A stretch of DNA of 64,000 nt from Bdellovibrio sp. NC01 (GTDB lineage: Bacteria; Bdellovibrionota; Bdellovibrionia; Bdellovibrionales; Bdellovibrionaceae): NCBI RefSeq assembly GCF_006874625.1, contig NZ_CP030034.1, positions 930,001 through 994,000 on the forward strand, in the 5' to 3' direction. Numbering within the stretch: position 1 is the first letter of the stretch; every line of letters starts with the position of its first letter. A program made the translations under genes and the position numbers. Below, in pieces: positions 35,265-44,779 of this stretch. The notes under the pieces are model-generated. The model had not been told where the DNA came from and made no database searches. It saw only the letters and a list, made by a program, of their open reading frames with translations.

Positions 35265-35295
35265 AAAAAGAGCTCGGGACGACCGAGCTCTTTTT
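35265..35295. terminator. bidirectional terminator
   Basis: 13-bp stem AAAAAGAGCTCGG / CCGAGCTCTTTTT, GACGA loop, between the convergent ABC-F and lipoprotein genes. Confidence 0.9.
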
Positions 35296-35320
35296 ATTTT
35301 TGCTTATTTAAATTTAAAAA

Positions 35321-36280
35321 CTATTTCGTCACGCCAGCACATTGCGCTGGAAGAACTTTGCCTTTTTTGAAGAAGATGTTTCCTTCAAGGCCTTTGTTCG
35401 TCGATGTGAATGTTCCAGCGAAGTCACCGTTAGAATAGTAACCGTTGAACGTTGATACGTAACCGTTGTTTGTGATTTTCGGTTTACCAACGATGTTCAA
35501 AGTCGCAGGAGTCAAATCAGGACGGTAAGTCGCTGATAAGCTTGTATCCAAGCCACCCAATTTGTCGTAGTTGCGGTGGAACATACCAGCCAAACGCGGC
35601 AATGTCGTTGTTGGATCTGATCCAGCATCTTCATACATCGAGATCGTCATCGTCACAGTATACGCTTCAGTCGCACTGCCATCCGCAGCTGGAGTCACGC
35701 AACCTACATAATTGCCAGCAAGATCAGCGTACTGTTTGCGAAGAAGGTCATTGTATTCTTCTTGTGCGCCATTGTCTGGGTTCGCGCTTTCGTCGGCAGA
35801 CAACGCTAAATCGATAGTGCCGATTTTACGAGTTGAAGAGAAAACTTGACCAATAATACGGCCGTTCATAACACGCGCTTTGATTGTGTTCACTTCATCA
35901 ATGTTGTCTGAAGCTTTTGTGTTCACAAGTTTCAAATCGCCAGTCTCTGGAATGTAAGAGATCGAGAAATCCACAAGCGGTTTGCCCGCTGGATTTTTCT
36001 TCGAGTAAGACGCAGACAATTTATAACGAATGCGATCTGTACCATCTGGGTTTGTGCCGTCTTTATAAGCCAAAGTGAAAAGGTTGATAGCAATTGTATC
36101 AACACCGCTTGCGCGTTTCAAAGAGCCTAGGTAGTAGCCAACGATCGGTTGGAAGTTGCCTTCCACTTGTTTGTTGTCTTCTTCCACTTGGCGAGCTTGT
36201 GAAGTCGAACCAGATTTATCTTTGTCGTAAGCGCAGGCACCAAGGCCAAGCATAACAACAGCAAGGATAAAGCGTTTCAT
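35321..36280 (-). CDS. predicted lipoprotein, last gene of the TolC operon
   Basis: A 319-aa protein with lipobox LGLGAC (Cys17 after the signal peptide MKRFILAVVM...). The mature part is rich in beta-type alternation and Thr/Ser/Gly, with repeated patterns such as YYLGSLKRAS, NYVGCVTP and GYYSNGDFAGT that suggest a repeated small beta domain. No family recognised. Start is ATG 36280 behind AAGGGG; a longer frame to 36322 overlaps tolC. It lies 16 bp after the tolC-type stop. Confidence 0.75.
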   Translation of the reverse strand: MKRFILAVVMLGLGACAYDKDKSGSTSQARQVEEDNKQVEGNFQPIVGYYLGSLKRASGVDTIAINLFTLAYKDGTNPDGTDRIRYKLSASYSKKNPAGKPLVDFSISYIPETGDLKLVNTKASDNIDEVNTIKARVMNGRIIGQVFSSTRKIGTIDLALSADESANPDNGAQEEYNDLLRKQYADLAGNYVGCVTPAADGSATEAYTVTMTISMYEDAGSDPTTTLPRLAGMFHRNYDKLGGLDTSLSATYRPDLTPATLNIVGKPKITNNGYVSTFNGYYSNGDFAGTFTSTNKGLEGNIFFKKGKVLPAQCAGVTK

Positions 36281-36296
36281 AATTTTTCCCCTTCTA

Positions 36297-37814
36297 TTAA
36301 CGTGCCTCTGGTGCTTGCGCATCAGGGATCAATTCGTCGCGAGCTGCAGCCCATTCATTCAAAGCAATGTGGTAGTTACCCACGGCTTGAATGTAAGCAA
36401 CTTCTGCAGCCACGAAATTGTTCATGGCAGTGATCAAAATTGAAATATCAGTACGGCCTTGAGCATAAGAACGGTTCAATTCTTGAGCCGCCTTTTCGCG
36501 ATAAGCCTTTTGTTTTTGCGCGCTCAATGCCACAGCATAAGTTTCTTGTACGCGGCGTTCAGATTGCGCTTGAAGATCGTTGGAAGACAAAGTTTGCAGA
36601 CTCAAACGAGTCTCTTCCAAATCTTTGTTGATCTTTTTGTTGATGATGTCTTCGTTTTGCACGTCAGAACCGAAGTTATAACGGAAACGCAAACCAATGT
36701 AATATTTTGGCTTATCACCTGAAGTCAGTTGCGAATAAGAATCTTGCGAGTTTTCGCCCCAACCTGAAGTGTACGCTTGGCCCACTAAATTTAAAGTCGG
36801 ATGACTTTTTGATTTAGAGGCCTCTAAGTTTTCTTTCGCGGCTTCAACTTTCAATTTTTGTGAACGGATCGCGCGAAGATCTTCAATGTTTTTTGCTGGC
36901 AATTTAGGAACTGCCGGCAACAACGTTGTTGTATCGAACTTCACGTCAGAGTTTGGATCCAAATTCAAAAGCGTGATCAGCGTCGTCAAGTTGTTCAAGT
37001 AATCTGTCGAAGCTGTTTTCACCGTTTGCTCGCGAGTTTCGTACTCGGCTTGCGCTTGTGGAAGGTCGCCTGGATTTGAATAACCCAATGACGTCTTACG
37101 TTTTACGGCATCAACTAATTTTTTATAACGATCACGAGACACGATCGCTTCTTTGAAGTTTTCTTGAGCCGCGAACGTCGTCCAGTATTGGCGAATCGCT
37201 TCAAGGACAACATCTTCAAGATCGTTCGCACGAAGAATTTCTTGTGCATCGTAAGTGTAGTTCGCAGCATTCACTGTCGCGCGATCTGCTTTACCGAAGA
37301 AGTTTTGCCACAATGATTGTTCAAGCAAGATGCCCGCACTGTCAGCTGTTTGATTGTCGGGTGCAGGTAAAGTGATTGCCGGGTCATAATCAGCATCTTG
37401 GGAAATACGATTCAATTGCACACCCAAGATCGTGCCTGTCGTAAACGGTTTGCTGAGTTGAATCGATGTTCTGTATTGTTGGTACTTGTTATCTAAGATG
37501 TTCGAGCCGCTACCAAGCAAACTTGGAACGCCCCCACCAGTACCGTTCGCGATACCGATGGATTTGTCATAGGAATAACCAGTCGTTGCATCAACAACCC
37601 AGTCGTAGGCAGAAAGTGTTGTTGCTACAGCCAAACGATACGTTTGGTACTGAAGATTGACTTCCTTCGTACGGTAACCTTGGCTCAGGGCAAGCTCTGC
37701 CACAAGCTTTTGATTCAATGTGATTTCTTTAGCTTTTGACGTCGCTGTAGGTTCTTGCGCCCACGCTGTCGTCAATGCTGTCGTACTAAGAAGAACTAGA
37801 AAACTCTTTACCAT
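36297..37814 (-). CDS. TolC-family outer membrane efflux protein
   Basis: A 505-aa protein with a signal peptide (1-19, ending AWAQ). Two halves rich in long heptad helices (about 150-240 and 350-480) and short beta segments fit the outer membrane efflux protein fold, a trimeric channel-tunnel. It overlaps the end of the preceding beta-barrel gene by 7 bp and is divergent, across about 290 bp, from the RND pump at 38848. It is the probable exit duct of that pump. No periplasmic adaptor is encoded beside it. Confidence 0.85.
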   Translation of the reverse strand: MVKSFLVLLSTTALTTAWAQEPTATSKAKEITLNQKLVAELALSQGYRTKEVNLQYQTYRLAVATTLSAYDWVVDATTGYSYDKSIGIANGTGGGVPSLLGSGSNILDNKYQQYRTSIQLSKPFTTGTILGVQLNRISQDADYDPAITLPAPDNQTADSAGILLEQSLWQNFFGKADRATVNAANYTYDAQEILRANDLEDVVLEAIRQYWTTFAAQENFKEAIVSRDRYKKLVDAVKRKTSLGYSNPGDLPQAQAEYETREQTVKTASTDYLNNLTTLITLLNLDPNSDVKFDTTTLLPAVPKLPAKNIEDLRAIRSQKLKVEAAKENLEASKSKSHPTLNLVGQAYTSGWGENSQDSYSQLTSGDKPKYYIGLRFRYNFGSDVQNEDIINKKINKDLEETRLSLQTLSSNDLQAQSERRVQETYAVALSAQKQKAYREKAAQELNRSYAQGRTDISILITAMNNFVAAEVAYIQAVGNYHIALNEWAAARDELIPDAQAPEAR

Positions 37815-38560
37815 GTGACTTTAGTTCCTAACTCAAAGTTGTCTTTTTCCAGCGCGATTTCTTGGCTTTCATCGCGCATGTTGCGTTGTGAATATTCTGT
37901 AAAGATTGACCATTGTTTCGCAAATTGGAAATCCAAACCGAAGTTCAATGCACTGTAGCCAGTTTGTTTCGAAAAACGTGCGAATTCGTTTGAAGACGTT
38001 TGTGTGTAATTCACTGTGCCGTATTGAGGAACAAATGTTAGCGACAGCCACTGCAATTTTTCCCATTGAAGAGTCGCCATAGGGCCAACTGCCAACAGAG
38101 TTGTGTTCAAACGAGCGTCATCTACGTGATATCCGTTTTGGTAAGTCAAAGACGTGCCTTGAGAAGAAAAGGCCGCATTGCCGCGCAAACCCAGCTTCCA
38201 AGCAAGCGCTCCAGTTTTCATTTCTGGAGTTAGAAAACCTGCGACTAGACCCGGCATGAATGTGGAAGAATTGTTGCCAAGATTAAAGTCTCCCACAGAT
38301 TCTGTGGACACTTTGCCGCGAGGCTGAAAATTTTCCGCAGTGAAGCCCGCGAAATACTTCCAAGTGCGGGTAATAACCTCTGGACGAGGGTCTTTAAGGC
38401 TTAACATACCGCTCGATACTTGCGCGTCTGAAGCAACCTTTTGAGTTTGGCTTTCAACTTTCATTTCTGTCGCAGCTTGTTCACGCAAGCTCAAAGAAGA
38501 AGTGGTCTGGGCAAAAGCACCGCAAGAGAGAGAAAAGATCACGTACACAAACAGCTTCAT
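37808..38560 (-). CDS. predicted outer membrane beta-barrel protein
   Basis: A 250-aa protein with a signal peptide (1-18, ending GAFAQ). From residue 65 on it has alternating hydrophobic/polar strands with aromatic residues (RTWKYFAGFTAENF, AWKLGLRGNAAF, LNFGLDFQFAKQWSIFTEYSQ) and ends in a strand with C-terminal VTW, the aromatic end typical of BAM-folded barrels. Function unknown. ATG 38560 has GGAG before it. It is the first gene of a barrel, TolC, lipoprotein operon. Confidence 0.75.
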   Translation of the reverse strand: MKLFVYVIFSLSCGAFAQTTSSLSLREQAATEMKVESQTQKVASDAQVSSGMLSLKDPRPEVITRTWKYFAGFTAENFQPRGKVSTESVGDFNLGNNSSTFMPGLVAGFLTPEMKTGALAWKLGLRGNAAFSSQGTSLTYQNGYHVDDARLNTTLLAVGPMATLQWEKLQWLSLTFVPQYGTVNYTQTSSNEFARFSKQTGYSALNFGLDFQFAKQWSIFTEYSQRNMRDESQEIALEKDNFELGTKVTW

Positions 38561-38616
38561 ACTATCTCCATCGTATCGACTTGGGCCCAATTTCGAGACA
38601 CTCAAAACGTGAGCTC

Positions 38617-38644
38617 TTGGGATTTTGCCCTAGCGAGGTATAAT
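38617..38644 (+). promoter_or_regulatory. candidate promoter for the RND pump gene
   Basis: TTGGGA (38617-38622), 16-bp spacer and a perfect TATAAT (38639-38644). It would give a leader of about 195 nt. Confidence 0.45.
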
Positions 38645-38847
38645 GGTTCGTCCACTAAAAACGGGAACACCAGTTATTCACAGCGGCGTCAGAAATAGTC
38701 GTAGGTATTTGCGCTGTCAATCACGGATTCGGTTAAGGTTCCTTAGCATTCACTACGACAGTGTTTTTATTTAATTGTGGAAAGATATTGCTAATGACTA
38801 ATGCATTAAGTTTGCCTAAAGTTTCCGGGCCAAGGAGCTAAAGTACA

Positions 38848-41800
38848 ATGAGACTCTCGGATTTATCGATTAAGAATCCCGTGTTCGCGTGGATGTTAAT
38901 GTTCGGCTTGATGATTTTCGGTTTGATTTCTTTTTCACGTATGGGACTGAGCCAACTCCCTGACGTGGACTTTCCCACTGTAAACGTTTCAGTGACGATG
39001 GATGGTGCGGCCCCTGAGGTTATGGAGACCCAGGTTGTTGACCCGATTGAATCGGCCTTGATGGCGGTTGAAGGTGTACAAAATATCACATCAAGTTCTA
39101 AATCGGGCAGTGCCAATATCACTGTTGAATTCGATTTGGATCGTAACATCGACGTGGCTCTTCAAGACGTACAAGCGCGTGTGGCAGCGACTCAAAAAAT
39201 TCTTCCGAAAGAAGTCGATGCTCCGACAATTTCAAAAACAAATCCCGATGACCAACCGATCTTATGGTTGGCAGTAACTTATGATGGCGATCCGTTGTTC
39301 ATGGCGCAATATGCGCGTGACTTCTTGAAGGATCGTTTCTCGACTGTTGCGGGCGTGGGTGACATCTCTTTAGGTGGTTACACAGATCCAGTGATGGAAG
39401 TGATGGTTCGTCCTAAAGACTTGATGAAATACAACATCGCAGTGAATGACGTGATGGATGCGATTTCAGCAGAGCACTCTGAAATCCCAGGTGGTTTCTT
39501 AGAGACTGATAAAAAATCTTTCAACGTTCGTACGATGGGTGAGGCGAAAACGGTGGATGAATTCCGCTCGATCGTGATTTCTCGTCGTGGTGGACAAGCG
39601 ATTCAAGATCCAACGAACATGGTTAAGATCAGCCAAGTTGCTGATGCAAACTTTGGTCTTTATGAAGTTCGTCGTTTCTCGCGCTTCAATGGGCAGCAAG
39701 CGTTGGGTATCGGTATCCGTAAACAGCGTGGTACAAATGCCGTTGCCGTTGCGCGCTCTGTAAAAGAAAAAATTGCAGAGTTGGGTCCTGTTCTTCCAAA
39801 AGGTATGAAAGTTAACGTGAACTTCGATTCGACGAAGTTCATCGAAGACTCGGTTCACAACTTAACACATGAGTTGATGATGGCCGTGATCTTGACGTCC
39901 TTGGTATGTTGGATGTTCCTGGGAAGTTGGTCGGCGACGTTCAACGTCCTGTTATCGATTCCGACCTCGTTGCTCGGGGCCTTTATCGGTTTGTACTTCC
40001 TTGGTTACACATTGAATACTTTCACACTGTTGGGTCTAACACTGGCGATCGGTATCGTCGTGGATGATGCCATCATGGTCCTCGAGAATATCTTCCGGTA
40101 TAACGAGGAGGGCCGGGGACAAATTGAATCTGCGATCATCGGTTCGCGTGAGATCGGTTTTGCTGCAATGGCTGCGACGGCTGCCGTTATCGCGATCTTC
40201 CTTCCGGTTGCCTTCATGAAGGGTATTATCGGTAAGTTCTTCATGCAATTCGGTGTAACGATCTCTATCGCGGTCTTCTTGTCATTGGTTGAGTCATTAA
40301 CGATCACGCCAATGCGTTGTGCAAGCTTCGTGCACCATGGTGAGCGTTCAACGAAAATTGGTAAGGCGTTTGAATCCTTCATGGATAATCTTCGCCACAA
40401 ATACGATGGCTTACTTCGTAAAACTTTGAACCATCCAAAAATGGTTGTTGGTCTTTCTGTCGTCTTCGTTCTGTTGTCGTTCTTCTCGTTGAAGTTCCTA
40501 GGTAAAGAGATGACTCCGGTACAAGATCAAAGCGTGTTCATCGCTCGTATCATGATGCCGGTCGGTACTTCGCTTGCTTATACGAATCAACAAACGAAAA
40601 CGATCGAAGATTGGTTGTTGAAACGACCTGAAGTGAAACAAGTGTATGCGGCTGTCGGTGGTTTCGGTAGCGGTACACAAAAATCCTCTTCTGATGCGAA
40701 TCAGTCGATGATGTTTATTTCGATGAAAGAAATGGGCGAGCGTCCTAAAGATCCAGAAAAGGGTCGTGAATTAACACAAGCCGAGTTCATGCAAGTCGTA
40801 CGTAAATATATGTTGTCGGTACAAGACGTGCGCCCGATCTTGATGGACTTGTCACAACGTGGTTTCTCGTCAGGTAAAGGTTATCCAATCGAATTTACGG
40901 TTGTTGGTAATGACTGGGACAAACTTGCAACGTTCTCGCAAACTATCATGGGAGAGATGGATAAATCAGGTTTGATGGCCGACGTCGATTCTGACTACTT
41001 GCTTGGTATGCCGGAAATTCAAATCAAACCAAGTCGTGAATCTGCGGCTCAACACGGTGTCAGCGTTTCTGCCATCGGTACGACTGTGAATTCATTGATC
41101 GGTGGTGTGAAAGTCGGCGAGTACCCTCAAGGTGGTCACCGTTACGATATCCGCGTGAAACTGCAAGATGCTGGTAAACCGATGGAGCAAATTAAAACTC
41201 TGTTCATCAGCAATGCGAAAGGTAACTTGATCCCACTTCCTAAAGTGACGACACAAGAAACAAATCCAAGCTTGCAACAGATCTCTCGTCAAAATCGTCA
41301 ACGTGCGATCACGATCACGGCCAACTTGAAACCTGGCGTGAGTCAGCAAGATGCGATGGCGAAGATTGAACAGATCTCTGCAAAAACTCTTGAGCCGGGT
41401 TACATGATCAACCAATCAGGTAACGCGAAGTCGTTCAAAGAGTCTTTCCAAAGCTTGATCTTTGCGTTGGTGATGGGTTTAGTTATTGCCTACATGGTTC
41501 TTGCCAGCCAGTTCAACTCGTTCATCGATCCAGTGGCGATTTTGATGGCCTTGCCGTTCAGCTTTAGCGGTGCCTTCTTCTTCCTATTGGTGACAGGTCA
41601 GACATTGAATATGTATTCGATGATCGGTTTGTTGTTGTTGATGGGTATCGTGAAGAAGAACTCGATCTTGTTGATTGAGTTTACAAATACTGTGCGTGAC
41701 CGTTCACACAACACAATGACTGCGGTTGCTGCGTTGACGGAAGCCTGCCCGGTTCGTCTTCGTCCGATCATCATGACGTCGATTGCAACGATGGCTGCGG

Positions 41801-42012
41801 CGGTTCCTTCAGCTTTGGCTCGCGGTGCGGGTTCAGAGACGATGCGTCCGATGGCGATCTGTTTGATCGGTGGTGTCTTGGTTTCAACAGCGTTAACTTT
41901 GTTCGTCGTTCCTTGTATCTACATCTTGTTAGATAAATTTAGAAAACGTGACGAAGTTCGTGAAGCGACTAAGAAAGCATTCGAAGCTGTCGGTAACGAA
42001 GCTCTTGGCTAA
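38848..42012 (+). CDS. RND efflux pump, HAE1/AcrB-like inner membrane subunit
   Basis: A 1054-aa protein, full length for the family, with TM1 at about 13-31, a large periplasmic loop, TM2-6, a second loop and TM8-12. The proton-relay acidic pair is in TM4 (GIVVDDAIMVLENI). The sequence is of the MdtB/MdtC-like hydrophobe pump type, not the heavy-metal type. It would export drugs, lipids or other amphiphiles using the proton gradient. Ribosome site CAAGGAG. No membrane fusion protein gene adjoins it; the only likely partner nearby is the divergent TolC-like gene. Confidence 0.92.
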   Translation: MRLSDLSIKNPVFAWMLMFGLMIFGLISFSRMGLSQLPDVDFPTVNVSVTMDGAAPEVMETQVVDPIESALMAVEGVQNITSSSKSGSANITVEFDLDRNIDVALQDVQARVAATQKILPKEVDAPTISKTNPDDQPILWLAVTYDGDPLFMAQYARDFLKDRFSTVAGVGDISLGGYTDPVMEVMVRPKDLMKYNIAVNDVMDAISAEHSEIPGGFLETDKKSFNVRTMGEAKTVDEFRSIVISRRGGQAIQDPTNMVKISQVADANFGLYEVRRFSRFNGQQALGIGIRKQRGTNAVAVARSVKEKIAELGPVLPKGMKVNVNFDSTKFIEDSVHNLTHELMMAVILTSLVCWMFLGSWSATFNVLLSIPTSLLGAFIGLYFLGYTLNTFTLLGLTLAIGIVVDDAIMVLENIFRYNEEGRGQIESAIIGSREIGFAAMAATAAVIAIFLPVAFMKGIIGKFFMQFGVTISIAVFLSLVESLTITPMRCASFVHHGERSTKIGKAFESFMDNLRHKYDGLLRKTLNHPKMVVGLSVVFVLLSFFSLKFLGKEMTPVQDQSVFIARIMMPVGTSLAYTNQQTKTIEDWLLKRPEVKQVYAAVGGFGSGTQKSSSDANQSMMFISMKEMGERPKDPEKGRELTQAEFMQVVRKYMLSVQDVRPILMDLSQRGFSSGKGYPIEFTVVGNDWDKLATFSQTIMGEMDKSGLMADVDSDYLLGMPEIQIKPSRESAAQHGVSVSAIGTTVNSLIGGVKVGEYPQGGHRYDIRVKLQDAGKPMEQIKTLFISNAKGNLIPLPKVTTQETNPSLQQISRQNRQRAITITANLKPGVSQQDAMAKIEQISAKTLEPGYMINQSGNAKSFKESFQSLIFALVMGLVIAYMVLASQFNSFIDPVAILMALPFSFSGAFFFLLVTGQTLNMYSMIGLLLLMGIVKKNSILLIEFTNTVRDRSHNTMTAVAALTEACPVRLRPIIMTSIATMAAAVPSALARGAGSETMRPMAICLIGGVLVSTALTLFVVPCIYILLDKFRKRDEVREATKKAFEAVGNEALG

Positions 42013-42060
42013 GTTGGACTAAACTTCAGCTTCGCTGCAGTCGAATTTTTAAAAAATATA

Positions 42061-42092
42061 AAACCCGCACCGTTAAAAGTGCGGGTTTTTCT
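42061..42092 (+). terminator. terminator of the RND gene
   Basis: 10-bp stem AAACCCGCAC / GTGCGGGTTT with an 8-nt loop and T-run. Confidence 0.85.
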
Positions 42093-42147
42093 TTTGTGGC
42101 CTGCGCAAGTCTTTGCCAGAAGGGTAGCGCGTTCCTAGAATACATGG

Positions 42148-43197
42148 ATGAACACAAATTCCATCGCTCTTACGCAAACAGTGCAAAAGGGAGGATGCGC
42201 AGCGAAAGTTGCAGCCTCTGAACTTCGTAAAATCTTGTCACAAGTTCAGTTTCCACCGACGCATAAAGAATTGTTGGTTGATGGCGGATTGTTTGACGAT
42301 GCAGCGATTTATCAAGTCACTGAGTCGATCGCCATGGTGCAAACTCTGGATTTCTTTACACCGATATTAGACACACCAAAACTTTTCGGCCGAGTCGCCG
42401 CGACGAATGCTTTGAGTGACGTGTATGCTATGGGCGGAAGGCCGCGTACGGCGATGGGCATATTAGCTTTTCCGATCGCGACGTTGCCTGAATCTGTCAT
42501 CGTCGACGTTATGCAAGGGGCGAGTGACGTTATTGCAGAAGCACAAGCGACATTTGTTGGTGGGCATTCAATTGATGACGACACTTTGAAATTTGGTCTT
42601 TCTGTTACGGGCTTTGTTGATCCTAAAAAGATTTGGTCCAACACAGGAGCCCGCGCAGGTGATGCTTTGATTCTTACAAAACCACTTGGTACGGGCACAA
42701 TGACTGCGGCGTTAAAACGCCGTGAAGCGACCGAACAAGATATTGCTGAAGCCATCGAAAGCATGGGCACGTTGAACAATGTTTTGGATTTTCTGTCTGA
42801 TGATCTTGCTTCTGCTATTCATGGTGCCACTGATATCACGGGCTTTGGTCTTTCGGGTCACAGCATGCAAGTGGCAAAGGCGAGCGGCGTGACTTTGCGT
42901 ATGAACTCTAAGGCACTGCCAGCGTTTGATAAGGCTCTTGCATTCATCGAAAAGGGATTTTTAACGAAGGCTCATCGTAGTAATGCGCAATATACCGAAG
43001 GCAGTATTGACGTTGAATCTTTGACAGAGATGCAAAAACTTTTGCTGCATGATCCTCAGACAAGTGGTGGATTGTTATTATCAGTTTCTTCCGACAAAGC
43101 TTCCAAAGTTCTAGAAAGTCTTCGCGGTCGCTACAAAAAAGCCGCGATCATCGGTGAAGTTTTGGAACGCAAAAAGAATTGGGTTGAATTTGTCTAG
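42148..43197 (+). CDS. selD: selenide, water dikinase (selenophosphate synthetase)
   Basis: A 349-aa cytoplasmic enzyme that makes selenophosphate from selenide and ATP. The active-site motif QKGGCAAK carries Cys17 and Lys20, at the same positions as in E. coli SelD; the Cys is coded by an ordinary TGC, so this is a Cys, not Sec, form. ATP-binding marks are LLVDGGLFDDAAIY, TNALSDVYAMGGRP and ATDITGFGL. It overlaps or abuts mnmH, the only selenium-using gene in view. No selA, selB or selC occurs in the window. Confidence 0.95.
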   Translation: MNTNSIALTQTVQKGGCAAKVAASELRKILSQVQFPPTHKELLVDGGLFDDAAIYQVTESIAMVQTLDFFTPILDTPKLFGRVAATNALSDVYAMGGRPRTAMGILAFPIATLPESVIVDVMQGASDVIAEAQATFVGGHSIDDDTLKFGLSVTGFVDPKKIWSNTGARAGDALILTKPLGTGTMTAALKRREATEQDIAEAIESMGTLNNVLDFLSDDLASAIHGATDITGFGLSGHSMQVAKASGVTLRMNSKALPAFDKALAFIEKGFLTKAHRSNAQYTEGSIDVESLTEMQKLLLHDPQTSGGLLLSVSSDKASKVLESLRGRYKKAAIIGEVLERKKNWVEFV

Positions 43198-44281
43198 GAT
43201 TCCCGAATCAGCATTTGCGGAGCTTTTTTTAAATAACACGCCTTTGATTGACGTGCGTGCCCCTGTCGAATTTTTGGCGGGTTCATTGCCAGGTGCCGTC
43301 AATCTTCCGATTATGAATGACCAAGAACGAGCTGCTGTCGGAACGACTTACAAACAACAGGGTCGTGAAGCCGCGATTGAACTGGGTCATCAATTGGTGT
43401 CTGGGGCGAATAAAGATCAACGTGTTGAACAGTGGTGTGAATACATTCGCAAACATCCCGAGGCGGTGATTTATTGTTTTCGCGGAGGCCTGCGTTCGCA
43501 AATTTCTCAGCGCTGGATTTCCGAATCAGGTTTGTCGCGTCCTTTGATTCAGGGTGGTTACAAGGCCGTTCGTCATTTTCTGATGAAGCACATTGACGAG
43601 TTTTCGCAAAATCATCGTTTTTTAATGATCTCAGGTCCCACGGGAAGTGCAAAAACTCATTTGTTATCTGAACTTCAAAGTGTTCGCGGATGCGTGGATT
43701 TAGAAAAGCATGCGGGACATCGTGGCTCTGCATTTGGCGGTGTGCTGGGGGCGCAGCCCACACAGATTGATTTTGAAAATCATTTGGCTGTCGCTTTATT
43801 AAAGATCGAAGCAAGTAAAGAAAGCAGAATGATTTTAGTCGAAGATGAAAGTCGCATGATTGGTCGGTGTGTCGTGCCGGAAGGTTTCTTTACACGCATG
43901 CGTGAATCCGAGCTTGTCTATATTGATGAGCCGATTGAAAAACGCGTGGAAAATATATTTAACGATTACATCTCTGCGACACCCATTGTGAGTGGCACTG
44001 CAAGGGAAGCTTTGAATGTTTATCATCACTATCGTCAGGCTCTTTTGCAAATTTCGCGTAAACTGGGCGGAGCTCGCACGCAGGAAATTTTGGCGGACCT
44101 AGATTCTGCGGCCCAAGTATCGCTATCGGACTCTCGCGATTTTGAAAGCAATAAAATCTGGATCGAAAAACTTTTGCGCTATTACTATGATCCCCAATAT
44201 GCAAAAAGTTTGGAACGTCGTAATTCCAATATTCACTGGCGTGGATCTTATCAAAGCGCCCTTGAATATTTAAAAGGTTAA
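43154..44281 (+). CDS. mnmH: tRNA 2-selenouridine synthase
   Basis: Up to 375 aa. The N-terminal rhodanese domain has LIDVRAPVEF and the catalytic Cys in YCFRGGLRS (about residue 108 counting from the GTG); a P-loop domain follows with GPTGSAKTHLL. The pattern VEDESRMIG and the C-terminal YYDPQYAKSLE match YbbB/MnmH. It replaces sulfur by selenium at the wobble uridine of certain tRNAs through a geranylated intermediate. The start is uncertain: GTG 43154, TTG 43184 or TTG 43190; alignment with E. coli length favours one of the later two. In all cases it overlaps the end of selD, so the two are coupled. Confidence 0.93.
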   Translation: MKFWNAKRIGLNLSRIPESAFAELFLNNTPLIDVRAPVEFLAGSLPGAVNLPIMNDQERAAVGTTYKQQGREAAIELGHQLVSGANKDQRVEQWCEYIRKHPEAVIYCFRGGLRSQISQRWISESGLSRPLIQGGYKAVRHFLMKHIDEFSQNHRFLMISGPTGSAKTHLLSELQSVRGCVDLEKHAGHRGSAFGGVLGAQPTQIDFENHLAVALLKIEASKESRMILVEDESRMIGRCVVPEGFFTRMRESELVYIDEPIEKRVENIFNDYISATPIVSGTAREALNVYHHYRQALLQISRKLGGARTQEILADLDSAAQVSLSDSRDFESNKIWIEKLLRYYYDPQYAKSLERRNSNIHWRGSYQSALEYLKG

Positions 44282-44286
44282 AAAAG

Positions 44287-44317
44287 AAAACCCACACTTA
44301 AAAAGAGTGTGGGTTTT
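44287..44317. terminator. bidirectional terminator
   Basis: 12-bp stem AAAACCCACACT / AGTGTGGGTTTT with a 7-nt loop, between mnmH and the convergent small secreted-protein gene. Confidence 0.9.
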
Positions 44318-44323
44318 TTTCAT

Positions 44324-44608
44324 TTAGTGCTGAGAGCAGTAAGAGTAGTTGTAACCCTTAGCGATGCACTCGATCACGTCTGCGTTTGATTTCAATTCAC
44401 GAGCGCAGAATTCCATTGCTTGAGAGTAGTTCATGCCGTGGTGTGCAGCGATGATACCGCTCAAGTCGCAAGTTTTTTCAGACTTACGGCACATTTCAGC
44501 TGCAAGGTCACGGTTACCACGTGCAGAACCTGCCATCATTTCGCTTACGCAGTTTGCAAATACAGGAGAAGCAAATACCAAAGTCATAGCAACAACAAGT
44601 GCTTTCAT
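44324..44608 (-). CDS. small secreted Cys-rich protein, unknown
   Basis: A 94-aa protein with a signal peptide (1-18, ending VFA-N). The mature part of about 75 residues has six cysteines (NCVSE, MCRKSEKTC, FCARE, IECIA, SYCSQH), enough for three disulfides, and is helical and compact. No family recognised. Ribosome site AAAGGAC. The 44609-44779 gap holds an inverted repeat TGTTCCAT/ATGGAACA (44716-44747) that may be the terminator of the next minus-strand gene. Confidence 0.75.
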   Translation of the reverse strand: MKALVVAMTLVFASPVFANCVSEMMAGSARGNRDLAAEMCRKSEKTCDLSGIIAAHHGMNYSQAMEFCARELKSNADVIECIAKGYNYSYCSQH

Positions 44609-44779
44609 TTTAATAGTCCTTTCGGTTGGTCTTATGTTTTCGAGTAATCAATCTAGTAATTTCGAAAACGAGTCAACAGCCGCAAAGGCGCTTGTGGCAG
44701 GCGAAGCGGGGATAGTGTTCCATAAGATTTATTTTTATAATGGAACATCTGCGCAGATTACAGGCTGTCAAGAAATGGA

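Noticed and set aside
43311-43814. 167-aa minus-strand ORF
   Set aside because: Antisense to mnmH, which has full family motifs.
44716-44747. Inverted repeat TGTTCCAT/ATGGAACA
   Set aside because: Could be an operator, but the 16-nt AT-rich loop and place after a minus-strand stop make a simple terminator as likely; not scored as a finding.
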